From Trichormus sp. M33_DOE_039 (lineage in GTDB: Bacteria > Cyanobacteriota > Cyanobacteriia > Cyanobacteriales > Nostocaceae), in contig DVDT01000059.1 in NCBI GenBank assembly GCA_015296085.1, positions 1 through 51,819 of the forward strand: 51,819 nucleotides of DNA, read 5' to 3'. The position numbers were made by a program, and so were the translations under genes. Shown here piece by piece: positions 51,518 through 51,819 of the stretch (positions are counted from its first letter, which is position 1; each line of letters begins with the position of its first letter). Under the pieces are notes generated by a model. That model was not told where the DNA came from. It ran no database searches and was given only the letters and a program-made list of their open reading frames with translations.

Positions 51518-51677
51518 AATTAGATTCACGAATTCTCAATCAGATTCACGACTCAAAAATTAAATTCACGAGTTGTAAATCAGATTTACGAGTTCTAAAT
51601 CAGATTTACAACTCAAAAATTAGATTCACGAGTTCTAAATCAGATTTACGACTCAAAAATTAGATTCACGAATCGTA
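51518..51677. repeat. Eight-unit, 20-base tandem repeat
   Basis: Eight uninterrupted units of exactly 20 bases with consensus AAT-Y-AGATT-Y-ACGA and a 6-base suffix that is mostly GTTCTA or CTCAAA. No spacers, so not CRISPR; 20 is not a multiple of three and no gene covers it. Confidence 0.85.
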
Positions 51678-51819
51678 TATTAACCTGAGTTCGGGATAAG
51701 AAATCCTCGAAACCCTTGAGTTCTCGTTGTTCGGTCTGAAGCTATGTTTTCATCTATTCTCAATAAAGCATGTTGTTGAGATTAATCTCATTTGTGAAAC
51801 TTAGTGACAAAATGATTCC

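Noticed and set aside
51518-51677. CRISPR array
   Set aside because: Units are contiguous with no spacers and no cas gene is near.

Overview
The window comes from a filamentous, phycoerythrin-producing cyanobacterium, most like Tolypothrix/Fremyella, Calothrix or Nostoc. Evidence: phycoerythrin and phycocyanin linker genes, bilin lyases, pcyA, many GCGATCGC (HIP1) palindromes, cyanobacterium-specific families (GUN4, PATAN receivers, YlqD) and several small palindromic repeat families of the Nostocales type. There is no rRNA, no CRISPR array and no intact transposase gene.

Bases 1-26,000 form a chromatic-acclimation island. On the minus strand rcaE, rcaF, rcaC and pcyA encode a green/red cyanobacteriochrome kinase, its single-domain relay, the four-part OmpR-type regulator and the enzyme that makes phycocyanobilin. 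After about 6 kb of unrelated or unassigned genes (nuclease-like, aminotransferase-like, DHFR-like, DUF2656-like, ankyrin and HEAT proteins) comes a phycoerythrin operon on the plus strand: cpeC, cpeD, cpeE, an extra CpcD-domain protein, cpeS, cpeT, cpeR. Then follow ccaR (minus) and, divergently, a G-box, a fossil 3' end of a second cpeC, a second cpeR-type gene, cpcL (membrane-anchored rod linker), ccaS (a second green/red cyanobacteriochrome kinase) and cpcG. L-boxes (RcaC sites) lie upstream of pcyA (same strand as the gene) and of cpeC (opposite strand). The expected logic is red light through RcaE-RcaF-RcaC (pcyA on, cpeC operon off) and green light through CcaS-CcaR (second cpeR and cpcL on).

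Bases 26,000-46,900 are mostly ordinary chromosome: an XRE-like regulator, RluD-like pseudouridine synthase, PATAN-receiver plus receiver pair, two-domain sulfurtransferase, LuxR-type regulator, cobA-sirB (siroheme), a Ser/Thr kinase-GUN4 fusion, tRNA-His, recQ, acyl-ACP synthetase, YlqD protein, pyruvate dehydrogenase E2 and hybrid cluster protein with an FNR-like site in front. Several very small membrane-protein genes lie in the gaps.

Bases 46,900-51,819 are accessory: an LRR-ROCO-TIR protein, a coiled-coil protein, a DUF559 nuclease-like gene whose 3' end lies in a repeat, several GATCCCCC-type repeats or MITEs and an eight-unit, 20-base tandem repeat.
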